This document shows, one piece after another, positions 33,552 to 40,293 of a DNA stretch of 46,629 nucleotides. The notes below the pieces were generated by a model. That model worked only from the letters and a program-made list of their open reading frames with translations. It had not been told where the DNA came from and did not search any database. The translations under genes were made by a program, and so were the position numbers. Source of the DNA: JAQTRU01 sp041645555 (lineage in GTDB: Bacteria > Patescibacteriota > Patescibacteriia > Patescibacteriales > JAQTRU01); assembly GCA_041645555.1 (NCBI GenBank), contig JBAZPX010000007.1, positions 1-46,629 of the forward strand, written 5' to 3'. Positions within the stretch are counted from its first letter, which is position 1; each line of letters starts with the position of its first letter.

Positions 33552-33628
33552 ACTCTCCTCGCCCTTCTTAAGCTCCTTCGGAGCTTTAATAAAGATTGAT
33601 GTTTAGGCGAACAACGTTGCTCTTTCAT
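33542..33628 (-). CDS. Possible 28-residue leader ORF
   Basis: Within the long 5' leader of the 83-residue gene there is an ATG at 33628, preceded by GAAGGAAA, that opens a 28-codon frame rich in Arg (LRRSLRRARR). Its TAG overlaps the first codons of the downstream gene. A competing 9-codon frame starts 4 bases earlier. The leader also holds AAGCTCC-TTC-GGAGCTT and CTCACGGGGGTGAG hairpins. This may be a translational control region, but chance is possible. Confidence 0.25.
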   Translation of the reverse strand: MKEQRCSPKHQSLLKLRRSLRRARRVWN

Positions 33629-33745
33629 TCATTTTCCTTCTTCCATGGACTCTTTTTCTTTTACCCCTCCTTTCCAAAGAGCCCTTTTGATTTTTTACTC
33701 ACCCCCGTGAGATTATATAAAGGTCACTTATTTTCTTATTTAACA

Positions 33746-33774
33746 GTATAGGGTAAAAATGGATTTTTGTCAAT
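33746..33774 (-). promoter_or_regulatory. Strong sigma-70-type promoter
   Basis: On the minus strand TTGACA (33774-33769) and TATACT (33751-33746) are separated by exactly 17 bases. It points at the 83-residue gene and implies a leader of nearly 190 bases. It is the clearest promoter in the window. Confidence 0.8.
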
Positions 33775-33806
33775 GTGTTAATACGATGGTATAGGGTTTA
33801 AATGAA

Positions 33807-36059
33807 TTACTCTGAATGAACTCTTTTTTCCCAATCTCCTAATTTTTCCGCTAATAAAGGATAATTTTTTAAATCCGGGTCTTTCCCTATAATTTTTATC
33901 GCTTCTTCCTGCGCCTCTTTCATTAATTTGTAATCAAATAAAGAGGCGATTTTTAATTCAGGAAAACCTTTTTGGGCCGTGCCGTAAATTTCGCCGGCGC
34001 CCCGGAATTTTAAATCCATTTTTGCTAAGGCAAAGCCGTCATGGCAATTGGTTAGCGCTTGCAGCCGTTTTAGGGTTTTGTCAGATGAATTTTCCGTAAA
34101 AAGGAAACAATAAGACTGGTGCTCTGCCCGCCCGACCCGGCCGCGGAACTGGTGAAGCTGGGCCAACCCAAAACGCTCTGCCCCTTCAATCATCATTGTC
34201 GTGGCGTTTGGCACATCCACCCCGACCTCAACGACTGAAGTGGCCACCAGGATTTTTATTTTATTATCAAGAAAATCTTGCATGACTTTTTCTTTGTCCG
34301 CGGGCTTAATTTGACCGTGCAAAATGCCGATTTTTAAATCAGGAAAAATTTGCTTGTCCAATTTTTCAAATTCCTGCTTTACGGATTTAACGCCTAATTT
34401 ATCCGAGGGGTCAATTAGGGGGCAGATGACGAATACCTGTCTCCCCGCGTCTATCTGCTGTTTGATAAAGTTATAAGCCTCTATCCGTTTTTCTTCCGGC
34501 ACGATTTTAGTTAAAATTTGCTTTCTCCCTTTCGGCATCTGGTTAATAATGGAAAGGTCTAAATCGCCGTATAAAGCTAGGGCTAAAGAGCGGGGGATAG
34601 GCGTAGCGGTCATGGATAGGAGATGGGGGCTCAATACGGACTTATGCGGACCAATACGGACTAATGCGGACTCACTTTGACTTGTTTTGTGTGTATTTAT
34701 GAAGCGTTCTATGCGAACGTCGTCTCGGGCAAAATTAGCCAGGATGGCTAACTGGTATTTAGAGCCCTTTAAATAGTGCCATACCTGCTCTTTTTCAAAT
34801 TTACCGATAAAGGGAAGTTTTTTTATTTCCAAAACAACTTTATCGTCTATTACAAAGTCAGGTCTATAGGTACCGATTTTTTTATTATCATATTTTATCT
34901 CAATGGATTTTTCTTTCTCAAAAGATAAGCCAATTTTTTCAAATTCTTTTTCCAGAGCCTTTTGATAAATTACTTCTTTATGTCCCAAATCCAGCTGTTT
35001 TTTAATATTAAAAATTGCTCCTCTGATTTTATAAGTAATTTCCTCATATAATAATTTATTTTCCTCTTTCGCTTCCTTCGAATTGGTCCGCATAGGTCCG
35101 CCGTTGTCCGCCGTTGTCCGCGAGATCAGCGCCGCGCGCTGATTGACGCCGAAGCGGTGTTGTTCGTCAATTATAGCTAAGGCCAAATTTTTAAACTCTA
35201 CTTTTTCCTGGATTAGGGCGTGCGTGCCAATAATAATATCTGAATTATGAATAATGAATAATGAATTATGCTTTTCTGATTTCGCATTTTTTTCCTTATT
35301 TATAATTCCTAATTCATAATTCGCTCTTTTTTCGCTTCCAGTTATTAATCCAATCTTAATATTAAAATTACTTAATAGTTGGCAAATTGTACCATAATGC
35401 TGATGAGCTAAAATCTCCGTTGGCGCCATTAAGACCGCCTGAAAATTATTTAGGGCGGCGTTAAGCATGGCGATTAAGGCCACAACTGTTTTGCCGCTGC
35501 CAACGTCTCCGGATAGGAGGCGCGACATCGGTTTGTTTTTGGCAATGTCTTTTAATATTTCCCAGGCGGCTTTTCTTTGGGCGTTGGTTAATGGCCAGGG
35601 CAGGGAACTGACAAAATTTTTCGTTACCTCTTCTAAAAACGGGATTGGTTCGGCTTGGCTTGCCTCCAATTCCTTTTTTATTAGCTGGGACTGGAGCTGG
35701 ATTAAAAAAAGTTCGTCAAAAGCCAGGCGCCTTCGGGCGGTTTCAATCTCGGTTTTGGTTTTGGGAAAATGGATTTTGGCTACGGCCTTTTTCAGATCTA
35801 GCAGGTGCAAATTTCTTTTTATCTCTTCCGGCAGCCAGTCTGGAATTTGTTTTGCCAGAATTATAATTTGGTTTATTAAAAACCTTAGCTGTTTTTGGGT
35901 AATGTTTGCGGTTAAATGGTAATTCGGTACAAAGCCCTGGGTGTGGATGGCGTTGCCCCCTTGCTTGCCCGCCAAAGCTTCAGCGTCGGCGGGATAAAGG
36001 CCCGTCTCGCCAAAGGCTCGCCGAGGCGGAGGGGTGGGGGGATTCTTCCACTCTTTCAT
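33807..36059 (-). CDS. recG: ATP-dependent DNA helicase RecG, C-terminal part, with GxxExxY insertion
   Basis: RecG remodels stalled forks and Holliday junctions. This 750-residue frame carries the helicase part: Walker A GDVGSGKT (184-191), IIDEQHRFG (DEQH 298-301), SMTATPIPRSLAL (TATPIPR 484-490), GRVGRAEHQSYCFLF and the C-terminal MDLKFRGAGEIYGTAQ. Three stretches are foreign. Residues 1-40 are repeat DNA at the junction with the N-terminal frame. Residues about 246-272 are a palindromic insert. Residues about 315-474 hold a complete GxxExxY domain between motifs II and III. The N-terminal wedge domain is in the overlapping frame 35980-36453, so the gene is split. Activity is doubtful unless a frameshift is bypassed. 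Confidence 0.88.
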   Translation of the reverse strand: MKEWKNPPTPPPRRAFGETGLYPADAEALAGKQGGNAIHTQGFVPNYHLTANITQKQLRFLINQIIILAKQIPDWLPEEIKRNLHLLDLKKAVAKIHFPKTKTEIETARRRLAFDELFLIQLQSQLIKKELEASQAEPIPFLEEVTKNFVSSLPWPLTNAQRKAAWEILKDIAKNKPMSRLLSGDVGSGKTVVALIAMLNAALNNFQAVLMAPTEILAHQHYGTICQLLSNFNIKIGLITGSEKRANYELGIINKEKNAKSEKHNSLFIIHNSDIIIGTHALIQEKVEFKNLALAIIDEQHRFGVNQRAALISRTTADNGGPMRTNSKEAKEENKLLYEEITYKIRGAIFNIKKQLDLGHKEVIYQKALEKEFEKIGLSFEKEKSIEIKYDNKKIGTYRPDFVIDDKVVLEIKKLPFIGKFEKEQVWHYLKGSKYQLAILANFARDDVRIERFINTHKTSQSESALVRIGPHKSVLSPHLLSMTATPIPRSLALALYGDLDLSIINQMPKGRKQILTKIVPEEKRIEAYNFIKQQIDAGRQVFVICPLIDPSDKLGVKSVKQEFEKLDKQIFPDLKIGILHGQIKPADKEKVMQDFLDNKIKILVATSVVEVGVDVPNATTMMIEGAERFGLAQLHQFRGRVGRAEHQSYCFLFTENSSDKTLKRLQALTNCHDGFALAKMDLKFRGAGEIYGTAQKGFPELKIASLFDYKLMKEAQEEAIKIIGKDPDLKNYPLLAEKLGDWEKRVHSE
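34637..35117 (-). mobile_element. GxxExxY cassette inserted in frame in recG
   Basis: The inserted stretch encodes a full GxxExxY protein: LLYEEITYKIRGAIF, the signature GHKEVIY (359-365 of the host frame), RPDFVIDDKVVLEIKK with the nuclease-like Asp401 and E411-I-K413, and LAILANFARDDVRIERF. Its ends are inverted repeats of CGGAC words: CGGACTTATGCGGACCAATA (34637-34656) and AATTGGTCCGCATAGGTCCG (35081-35100) pair at 18 of 20 positions. The reading frame is open across both joints. Ordinary RecG proteins pass directly from DEQHRFGVxQR to the TATPIPR motif with only a short loop. Confidence 0.85.
35244..35324 (-). repeat. Small palindrome-like insert in recG
   Basis: On the coding strand GCGAATTATGAATTAGGAATTATA at the left and repeated TAATTCATTATTCAT words at the right are roughly complementary. 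The insert encodes residues about 246-272, between ITGSEKR and DIIIGTHALIQ, where RecG proteins normally have about ten residues. It keeps the frame. Confidence 0.6.
35955..36052 (-). repeat. GC-rich palindromic insert at the recG frame break
   Basis: The stretch contains CCCGCC...GGCGGG, CGCCTCGGCGAG and CTCGCC...GGCGAG palindromes and a run of six G on the plus strand (GTGGGGGGATT). It lies between the wedge domain and AIHTQGFVPNYHLT, where the normal protein would continue. The frame shifts inside it. Confidence 0.65.
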
Positions 36060-36453
36060 AGACGGGGGATTTCATAACCATTTCTCCCGGTTCGCCTTCT
36101 ATTTTTCCAGCCAGAGAAATAGTGTCTCCCACCTTTAAGTTGCGGGCGATAAATGGCTGATTAAACCAAATTACTTTTAAAGTGTCTGTGCTGTCGGCTA
36201 TTAAAGCTTCAGTAATAGACATCCGCCGGTGGTAGCTTCTTCTACTTTGGATCATCTCAATTTTTCCAACAACATTGGCGCTGGTTTCCGGAATTAGCTT
36301 GTCGATAGGCGTTAAATGAGTAAAATCGTCATAACGGAAAGGGAAATAAAAAAGCAAATCGCGCACCGTGGTTATGCCCAAATTATTTAAGTATTTAGCC
36401 GTGGTTTTACCCACGCGGCTGATATTTATTATGTCCGTATCCAAGGTTAACAT
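35980..36453 (-). CDS. recG: RecG N-terminal wedge-domain fragment
   Basis: The 157-residue frame starts at a natural ATG and encodes the RecG N-terminus: MLTLDTDIINISRVGKTTAKYL, then DLLFYFPFRYDDFT and the OB-fold wedge with VIWFNQPFIARNLKVGDTISLAGKIEGEPGEMVMKSPVYE. It then enters repeat DNA (SASASLWRDG) and stops, overlapping the next frame by 80 bases. With the 33807-36059 frame it forms one broken recG gene. A single base change in the G run, or a sequencing error there, would be enough to explain the break. Confidence 0.85.
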   Translation of the reverse strand: MLTLDTDIINISRVGKTTAKYLNNLGITTVRDLLFYFPFRYDDFTHLTPIDKLIPETSANVVGKIEMIQSRRSYHRRMSITEALIADSTDTLKVIWFNQPFIARNLKVGDTISLAGKIEGEPGEMVMKSPVYERVEESPHPSASASLWRDGPLSRRR

Positions 36454-36531
36454 AAATATATTTTAGCATATTATAGCCCCAAAAAACAAAAAATACTTAG
36501 CAAAAGATAAAAGAAGTTATCATAAGCCATT

Positions 36532-36568
36532 TAAAATAAAAACGGCATCGATCGCAATGTCGATGCCG
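36532..36568 (-). terminator. Rho-independent terminator of the EamA gene
   Basis: On the minus strand CGGCATCGACATTGCGATCGATGCCG folds into an 9-10 bp hairpin (arms CGGCATCGA and TCGATGCCG), followed by TTTTTATTTTAA. It lies 26 bases after the stop of the minus-strand transporter gene. Confidence 0.85.
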
Positions 36569-36593
36569 CCCCCAATTATCTTGGAAGAACAAA

Positions 36594-37508
36594 CTAATAA
36601 CTTGTGCCAACGATCATAACCCCGGCTAAACCGATGGCAATCGCCGCCCATTCTCTGGTTTTCATCTCTTTCTTTTCATGGAAATAATACAGGCCAATAA
36701 AGGCCATCAGAACTGCTTCAGAAACGAGAAATATGGGCTGATAAATGGAAATCCTAACATGATTGGCGATTAGATAACCCAGGACTAGGCTTACCCAGAC
36801 AAAGAAGGCCACAGCCGGAAGTTTCTTTTTATCTTCTTCATCCAGCCAGAAACTGACTTTTTCCTTTTTGACGATTTTGCCAAAAAGGTGAATTAGTAAA
36901 GCTCCGATTGCCGAACCGCCGTACCAGCATACCAGAAAGTTGAAAATCGGCAGCCCCTCTAAATTGAAAAATCTTTGGGCCGCCCCCGCCACTCCCCAAA
37001 TCACGGAATACTTCAAAACGTTCTTCGCCAGCCGCCGATTAGCCGAATTTTCTTCACCGGCTTTAAAGCCGATTAGAATAAAACCGGCAGCAAAGCACAA
37101 AGCAATTCCGGCCACAAGCTGAAAACCGAAGAATTTTTTTTCTCCCAGAAAAAAATAGCCGAGGGCTATGGCAATGGCGTCATCAAGTTGCGTACCTATG
37201 GCCGTTTTGCTCAAGTTGGTATCCATAGCTCGCCATTGGCAATAACAGGCGTAGGCGTTAAAGACACCGAGTATCGCCACCACTGCCCAAAGATAATTAA
37301 ATTGCCAATCCAGTCTTCCGAAACCGGTAATTTTTGCAACGATTGCCAACGCTATTGAAAAAGAAAGACATAATAAAAATTGCCAGATAATCAAAACCAC
37401 CTTTCTGGGCGTCGGCAGATTTTTGATTCTCTCCAGGGTCTTTTTCAGCGTTATTGGAAAAAGTATATACGCCGTCAGAACCCTTACTACAATCAGCATT
37501 CCCCACAT
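36594..37508 (-). CDS. EamA-family (DMT superfamily) transporter
   Basis: The 304-residue protein is a ten-helix membrane protein with two EamA repeats. The second ends with LMAFIGLYYFHEKKEMKTREWAAIAIGLAGVMIVG, a family hallmark, and the first contains ALGYFFLGEKKFFGFQLVAGIAL. The substrate is unknown. The ATG is near 37508 (MWGMLIVVRVLTAYILF). It stands alone with its own terminator downstream. It differs from the EamA-kinase fusion at 23.4 kb in having no extra domain. Confidence 0.85.
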   Translation of the reverse strand: MWGMLIVVRVLTAYILFPITLKKTLERIKNLPTPRKVVLIIWQFLLCLSFSIALAIVAKITGFGRLDWQFNYLWAVVAILGVFNAYACYCQWRAMDTNLSKTAIGTQLDDAIAIALGYFFLGEKKFFGFQLVAGIALCFAAGFILIGFKAGEENSANRRLAKNVLKYSVIWGVAGAAQRFFNLEGLPIFNFLVCWYGGSAIGALLIHLFGKIVKKEKVSFWLDEEDKKKLPAVAFFVWVSLVLGYLIANHVRISIYQPIFLVSEAVLMAFIGLYYFHEKKEMKTREWAAIAIGLAGVMIVGTSY

Positions 37509-37619
37509 AAGCTCTCCAATTGTTTAAGAACTACCCATATTCTTTAGATTATCTTGATAAGTATAAACTAATTTTTGGTAATTGTCAAGGTTTTTACTGC
37601 AGGGTTGGTTCTATTGGAT

Positions 37620-37654
37620 AAAAAAACAATCCCGATGTCTCGGGACTATTTTTT
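37620..37654. terminator. Terminator-like hairpin beside the tRNA-like sequence
   Basis: TCCCGA-TGTC-TCGGGA with an A run on one side and a TATTTTTT run on the other can act in both directions. On the minus strand it follows the CCA end of the tRNA-like sequence. Confidence 0.6.
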
Positions 37655-37776
37655 GGTGCTCTCGGTAGGAATCGAACCTGCATTGCAAGATCTCCGCCTA
37701 CTCCGCCAGCGGGCGGATTCGGCGGACAAGCGCAATCTTTAAGTCCTACCGCGCCCGCCTTTGAGGAGATGAGAGT
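37654..37776 (-). pseudogene. tRNA-like sequence interrupted by a palindrome
   Basis: The 3' half looks like a tRNA: T-arm CAGGTTCGATTCCTAC, acceptor strand CGAGAGC, A and encoded CCA. The 5' end ACTCTCA pairs with the acceptor at only five of seven positions. AAGAT and ATCTT could form the anticodon stem, but between them lies TCCGCC...GGCGGA, a palindrome of over 30 bases, so no anticodon can be named. The D-loop is also too long. A damaged tRNA with inserts is the best reading; an intron-like spliced tRNA is less likely. Confidence 0.5.
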
Positions 37777-37796
37777 AATAGTAAATTAATTATCGT

Positions 37797-37871
37797 TGGT
37801 GCACCCGATAGGAATCGAACCTATGTCACAGGATCCGCAATCCTGCGTTCTATCCATTGAACTACGGGTGC
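37797..37871 (-). tRNA. tRNA-Arg (anticodon GCG)
   Basis: The acceptor stem GCACCCG/CGGGTGC is perfect, CCA is encoded, the anticodon arm is CAGGA-TTGCGGA-TCCTG, and the T-arm ATAGG-TTCGATT-CCTAT is perfect. A20 in GGATAG and C35 fit arginine identity. GCG is unusual: most bacteria read CGN codons with ACG modified to ICG. Confidence 0.93.
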
Positions 37872-37898
37872 TTATATAAAAAGTAAGTTCTCGGCCCA

Positions 37899-38158
37899 TT
37901 GTCAGCCAGGGGCCGATCCGCCTCTGGCGGAAACGACGAGAGCTTATTTAAGCAAACTAGACTTCGGAAAAAGTGGCTTGCCCATTTTGAGTTCCACCAA
38001 AGACGCGTAAGGAGGGCTTGCCCTTTGTAGTCCCGCGCTCGGGACGAAGGAGTGTGCCCTCAAGAGGATTTGCCCCGCCATCCGGCGGGGTTTCGTCGCT
38101 TCGCTCCTCAAAACCCATTATATTTATGTTTTGATGAAAACCCGCCTGCCAAAGCCTG
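37899..38158. repeat. Repeats and a partial tRNA-Arg copy
   Basis: ATTGTCAGCCA...GATCCGCCTCTGGCGGAAAC at 37899 recurs at 38259. At 38049-38066 the sequence TGTGCCCTCAAGAGGA repeats the 3' end of the downstream-encoded tRNA-Arg(CCG) and then breaks off into the palindrome CCCCGCCATCCGGCGGGG. No gene is supported in this 280-base gap. Confidence 0.6.
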
Positions 38159-38232
38159 TGCCCTCAAGAGGACTCGAACCTCTGATCTTCGGCTCCGGAA
38201 GCCGACGTTCTATCCATCTGAACTATGAGGGC
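38159..38232 (-). tRNA. tRNA-Arg (anticodon CCG)
   Basis: The acceptor stem GCCCTCA/TGAGGGC is perfect, the anticodon arm is TCGGC-TTCCGGA-GCCGA, and the T-arm is AGAGG-TTCGAGT-CCTCT. GGATAG supplies A20. CCA is not encoded (CAG follows the discriminator). Short copies of both ends of this gene lie on either side of it. Confidence 0.92.
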
Positions 38233-38556
38233 ATAGGCACTAGCGGGCAGGTATCCAATTGTCAGCCAAAGGCTGATCCGCCTCTGGCGGAAACTATGAG
38301 GACCCAACTACGCCCTGATGATTACATCGGAGCTTCGGAGGGAACTATGAGGGCGCTTATAATCTTTTAACATTTTTAGAAAAAAATAGCAATATAAATC
38401 CCGCAAATTTTGTTATTCCATAATTATGTATAGTAAAAATATAATTTGGTGATTTCGTGGATAAAGACTACCCCCGTGTTCTAAAGGTGCGGGATAAATA
38501 AAAACCCAAAAAGACATGATTGTTTCTCGGGCAATATTTTAATAAAAAATTTGAAT
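38233..38556. repeat. Gene-free gap with tRNA-end fragments and repeats
   Basis: GAAACTATGAGGA near 38290 and GGAACTATGAGGGCGC near 38339 repeat the 5' end of the tRNA-Arg(CCG) gene. ATCCCGCAAATTT near 38397 and AAAGGTGCGGGATAAA near 38484 form a partial inverted repeat of the CCCGCACCTTT family. The remainder is AT-rich with no supported gene. Confidence 0.5.
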
Positions 38557-38757
38557 TTATTCCACTTTCGGTGCTCCTCCTGCGCTGGTGGGCGGAGTTT
38601 CTTCTTTTTTGCCGCCGGCAAAAGCGCCGATAAAAGCGATAATGGCAAAAATGAGAGCGACTACCGCTGTCCAGGGCATGCTGGCTCCCCAATACAACCA
38701 AGCAGCGGCTGCCAGAAGGACAACCCCGATAACTAAGCGGACAGTTTTTCCTGTCAT
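38557..38757 (-). CDS. Small membrane protein
   Basis: The 66-residue frame encodes two adjacent membrane helices (about 7-24 and 28-47) followed by a short polar tail GGKKEETPPTSAGG. The composition fits a real small membrane protein, like the DUF-type two-helix proteins common in bacteria, and the plus-strand frames over it look like shadows. No strong ribosome-binding site is seen. Function unknown. Confidence 0.6.
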   Translation of the reverse strand: MTGKTVRLVIGVVLLAAAAWLYWGASMPWTAVVALIFAIIAFIGAFAGGKKEETPPTSAGGAPKVE

Positions 38758-38809
38758 AGGTTTAGCTTTTTAATTTTTTAAACTATTATTTTTAAATTTT
38801 TCTAGGATT

Positions 38810-39313
38810 TTACAGCTTAAACAATTTGCCCAGCTCTTCAGAAAGCGGCCGGCCGGTCCTGTCTAAATCCTCCGGTAAATACCTTAATAAATTTTTTCTG
38901 ATTAAGAGGGGATTCATTTTTCTTAAAGGAATAGATAATCTAAATTTCAAAGAGTTGTTAAATTCAAAATATAAATTTTTTATTTCCTGCTGGGGTTTGT
39001 AAATAATGGAAAAATTTTTAAATTCATCATAGTCGTGGAATTTTTTTCCCACTATTATCCCTTCTTCGGTTAAAGAAATTTTTACCAAATCCGGTTCCTG
39101 GCCGTCGCGCAGGACGATAACAATGGCCGCGATTATAACAATGACGGCAAAGAGAAAATTGCCGGAAAGGAAAGAATAGAGAATAAGCAAGAAAGCAATA
39201 AGGCTGTAAAAAATATACCAGCCTCCGCTCTTCTCATGCTTATCATATTCTGGCACCCGCCAGCTGATATTCTCCGGCTCTTTTTCCGGGGATTTTTCCT
39301 GATTTTTAGGCAT
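38810..39313 (-). CDS. Hypothetical membrane protein with two helices and a cytoplasmic domain
   Basis: The 167-residue protein starts with a polar segment ending ISWRVPEYDKHEKSGGWY, has two close membrane helices (about 31-48 and 50-67) and a soluble domain with alternating strands and a helix (LVKISLTEEGIIVGKKFHDYDEFKNFSIIY, then RKNLLRYLPEDLDRTGRPLSEELGKLF). This layout resembles PH-like small membrane proteins widespread in Patescibacteria; I cannot name a function. It lies 53 bases from the small membrane protein on the same strand, possibly co-transcribed. Confidence 0.7.
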   Translation of the reverse strand: MPKNQEKSPEKEPENISWRVPEYDKHEKSGGWYIFYSLIAFLLILYSFLSGNFLFAVIVIIAAIVIVLRDGQEPDLVKISLTEEGIIVGKKFHDYDEFKNFSIIYKPQQEIKNLYFEFNNSLKFRLSIPLRKMNPLLIRKNLLRYLPEDLDRTGRPLSEELGKLFKL

Positions 39314-39416
39314 ATTTTAGGATTGACAACATTGGTTTTATCTTATATATTTATTATAGCACAAAACAAGAAAGCAAGAAAACAAAGTTATTCCTTGCTT
39401 TCTTAGTTTTAAAGAG

Positions 39417-39576
39417 GGAGAGGTGGCTGAGCGGCTGCCCAGTCATCCGACTGGGTAAAAAAGCAGCACTTGCCAGGTCGGATGACCGGGCCCTGCTAAG
39501 GTGTTGAGCCTTCACGGGCTCCCGGGGTTCGTCCGGTCATTCGACCGGACGCCCAGTCGGATGACTGGGCGAATCC
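39417..39576 (+). pseudogene. tRNA-Ser(GCT) copy with three palindromic inserts and a missing 3' end
   Basis: Compared with the intact gene at 39851, this copy has the same 5' acceptor GGAGAGG, anticodon loop CTGCTAA and long variable arm. Inserts lie in the D-loop (CCCAGTC-ATCC-GACTGGG, 39438), beside the anticodon arm (CCAGGTC-GGAT-GACCGGG, about 39472-39490) and in the T-loop (TCCGGTC-ATTC-GACCGGA plus CCCAGTC-GGAT-GACTGGGC, about 39532-39570). After GAATCC the 3' acceptor strand is lost, and a broken GIY-YIG gene begins. It cannot form a normal tRNA. Confidence 0.85.
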
Positions 39577-39585
39577 TTAAATAAT

Positions 39586-39846
39586 ATGTACTATGCTTAT
39601 ATATTATTATTAAACGATAATACGCTTTATAAGGGAAGTTGTGGCGATTTAAAAGCTAGAATTATAGAACATAATTTGGGCAAGGTGGAGTCTACCAAAT
39701 AAAAAAGACCGTTAAAATTAATTCATTATGAGTGTTATTTTTTGAAAAGTGATGCTCAAAGAAGAGAAAGGTATTTAAAAACAACCAAAGGAAGAAGGTT
39801 TTTGAGACAACAAATAAAAGATTTGTTAAAAAAATTAATAAAATAG
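39586..39846 (+). pseudogene. GIY-YIG nuclease gene with an internal TAA
   Basis: From the ATG the frame reads MYYAYILLLNDNTLYKG and DLKARIIEHN, a GIY-YIG start, then hits TAA at 39700-39702. The same frame continues with HYECYFLKSDAQRRERYLK, the second half of the domain, to TAG at 39844. One base change explains the break. It lies between the damaged and the intact tRNA-Ser(GCT) copies. Confidence 0.8.
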
Positions 39847-39850
39847 CTAT

Positions 39851-39937
39851 GGAGAGGTGGCTGAGCGGCTGAAAGCAGCACCCTGCTAAGGTGTTGAGCC
39901 TTCACGGGCTCCCAGGGTTCGAATCCCTGCCTCTCCG
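39851..39937 (+). tRNA. tRNA-Ser (anticodon GCT)
   Basis: Acceptor GGAGAGG/CCTCTCC with G discriminator, anticodon loop CTGCTAA, a long variable arm typical of serine tRNAs, and T-loop TTCGAAT are all intact. CCA is not encoded. Palindromes rich in GCTACG and GCGAGC follow it. Confidence 0.93.
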
Positions 39938-40035
39938 CCTTCGCTACGCCGAAGCTCGCCACGCGAGCGTAGGCGAGCTTCGCCTTAGCTACGGCGTGAT
40001 GCAGTCCGCTTTAGCTTGCGAAGAGGATTAAATTT

Positions 40036-40293
40036 ATGTATTACGTCTATAGTCTAAATTGTAAAGACGGATACTATATTGGATGTGCAGATAATCTTAA
40101 AGAAAGAATTGAACGGCATAAGAATGGATATGTCCCGGCAACATCAAATAGACTTCCTATTAAGTTGGATTTTTATTTTGCTATTGTAAATAAGTATAGG
40201 GCATTTAAATTTGAAAAGTATTTAAAATCTGGTTCCGGCAGGGCGTTTATAAACAAACACTTAAAAACAAAATATATTAGGAAGGGTGCCTGA
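40036..40293 (+). CDS. GIY-YIG endonuclease-like protein between two tRNA-Ser genes
   Basis: The 85-residue protein has YYVYSLNCKDGYYIGCADNLKERIERH (GIY-YIG pair and conserved Arg) and KYRAFKFEKYLKSGSG with the Glu expected in the active site. Its last codons and TGA stop lie inside the first 14 bases of the tRNA-Ser(TGA) gene. The start follows the tRNA-Ser(GCT) gene and a palindromic spacer by about 100 bases. The position wedged between tRNA genes resembles homing-type nuclease genes; actual target unknown. Confidence 0.88.
   Translation: MYYVYSLNCKDGYYIGCADNLKERIERHKNGYVPATSNRLPIKLDFYFAIVNKYRAFKFEKYLKSGSGRAFINKHLKTKYIRKGA

Noticed and set aside
34637..35117. Intein in recG
   Set aside because: No splicing-junction residues (Cys/Ser start, His-Asn end) or Hint-domain motifs. 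The inserted domain is GxxExxY and its ends are inverted-repeat DNA.
38131..38370. Plus-strand frame with SRGLEPLIFGSGSRRS
   Set aside because: It is the antisense of tRNA-Arg(CCG) plus repeats.
39586..39846. Reading the internal TAA of the GIY-YIG gene as a recoded codon
   Set aside because: Many intact genes here end in TAA, so a nonsense mutation in a decaying gene is simpler.
39756..39962. Minus-strand frame with RQGFEPWEPVKAQH
   Set aside because: It is the antisense of tRNA-Ser(GCT) and of the broken GIY-YIG gene.
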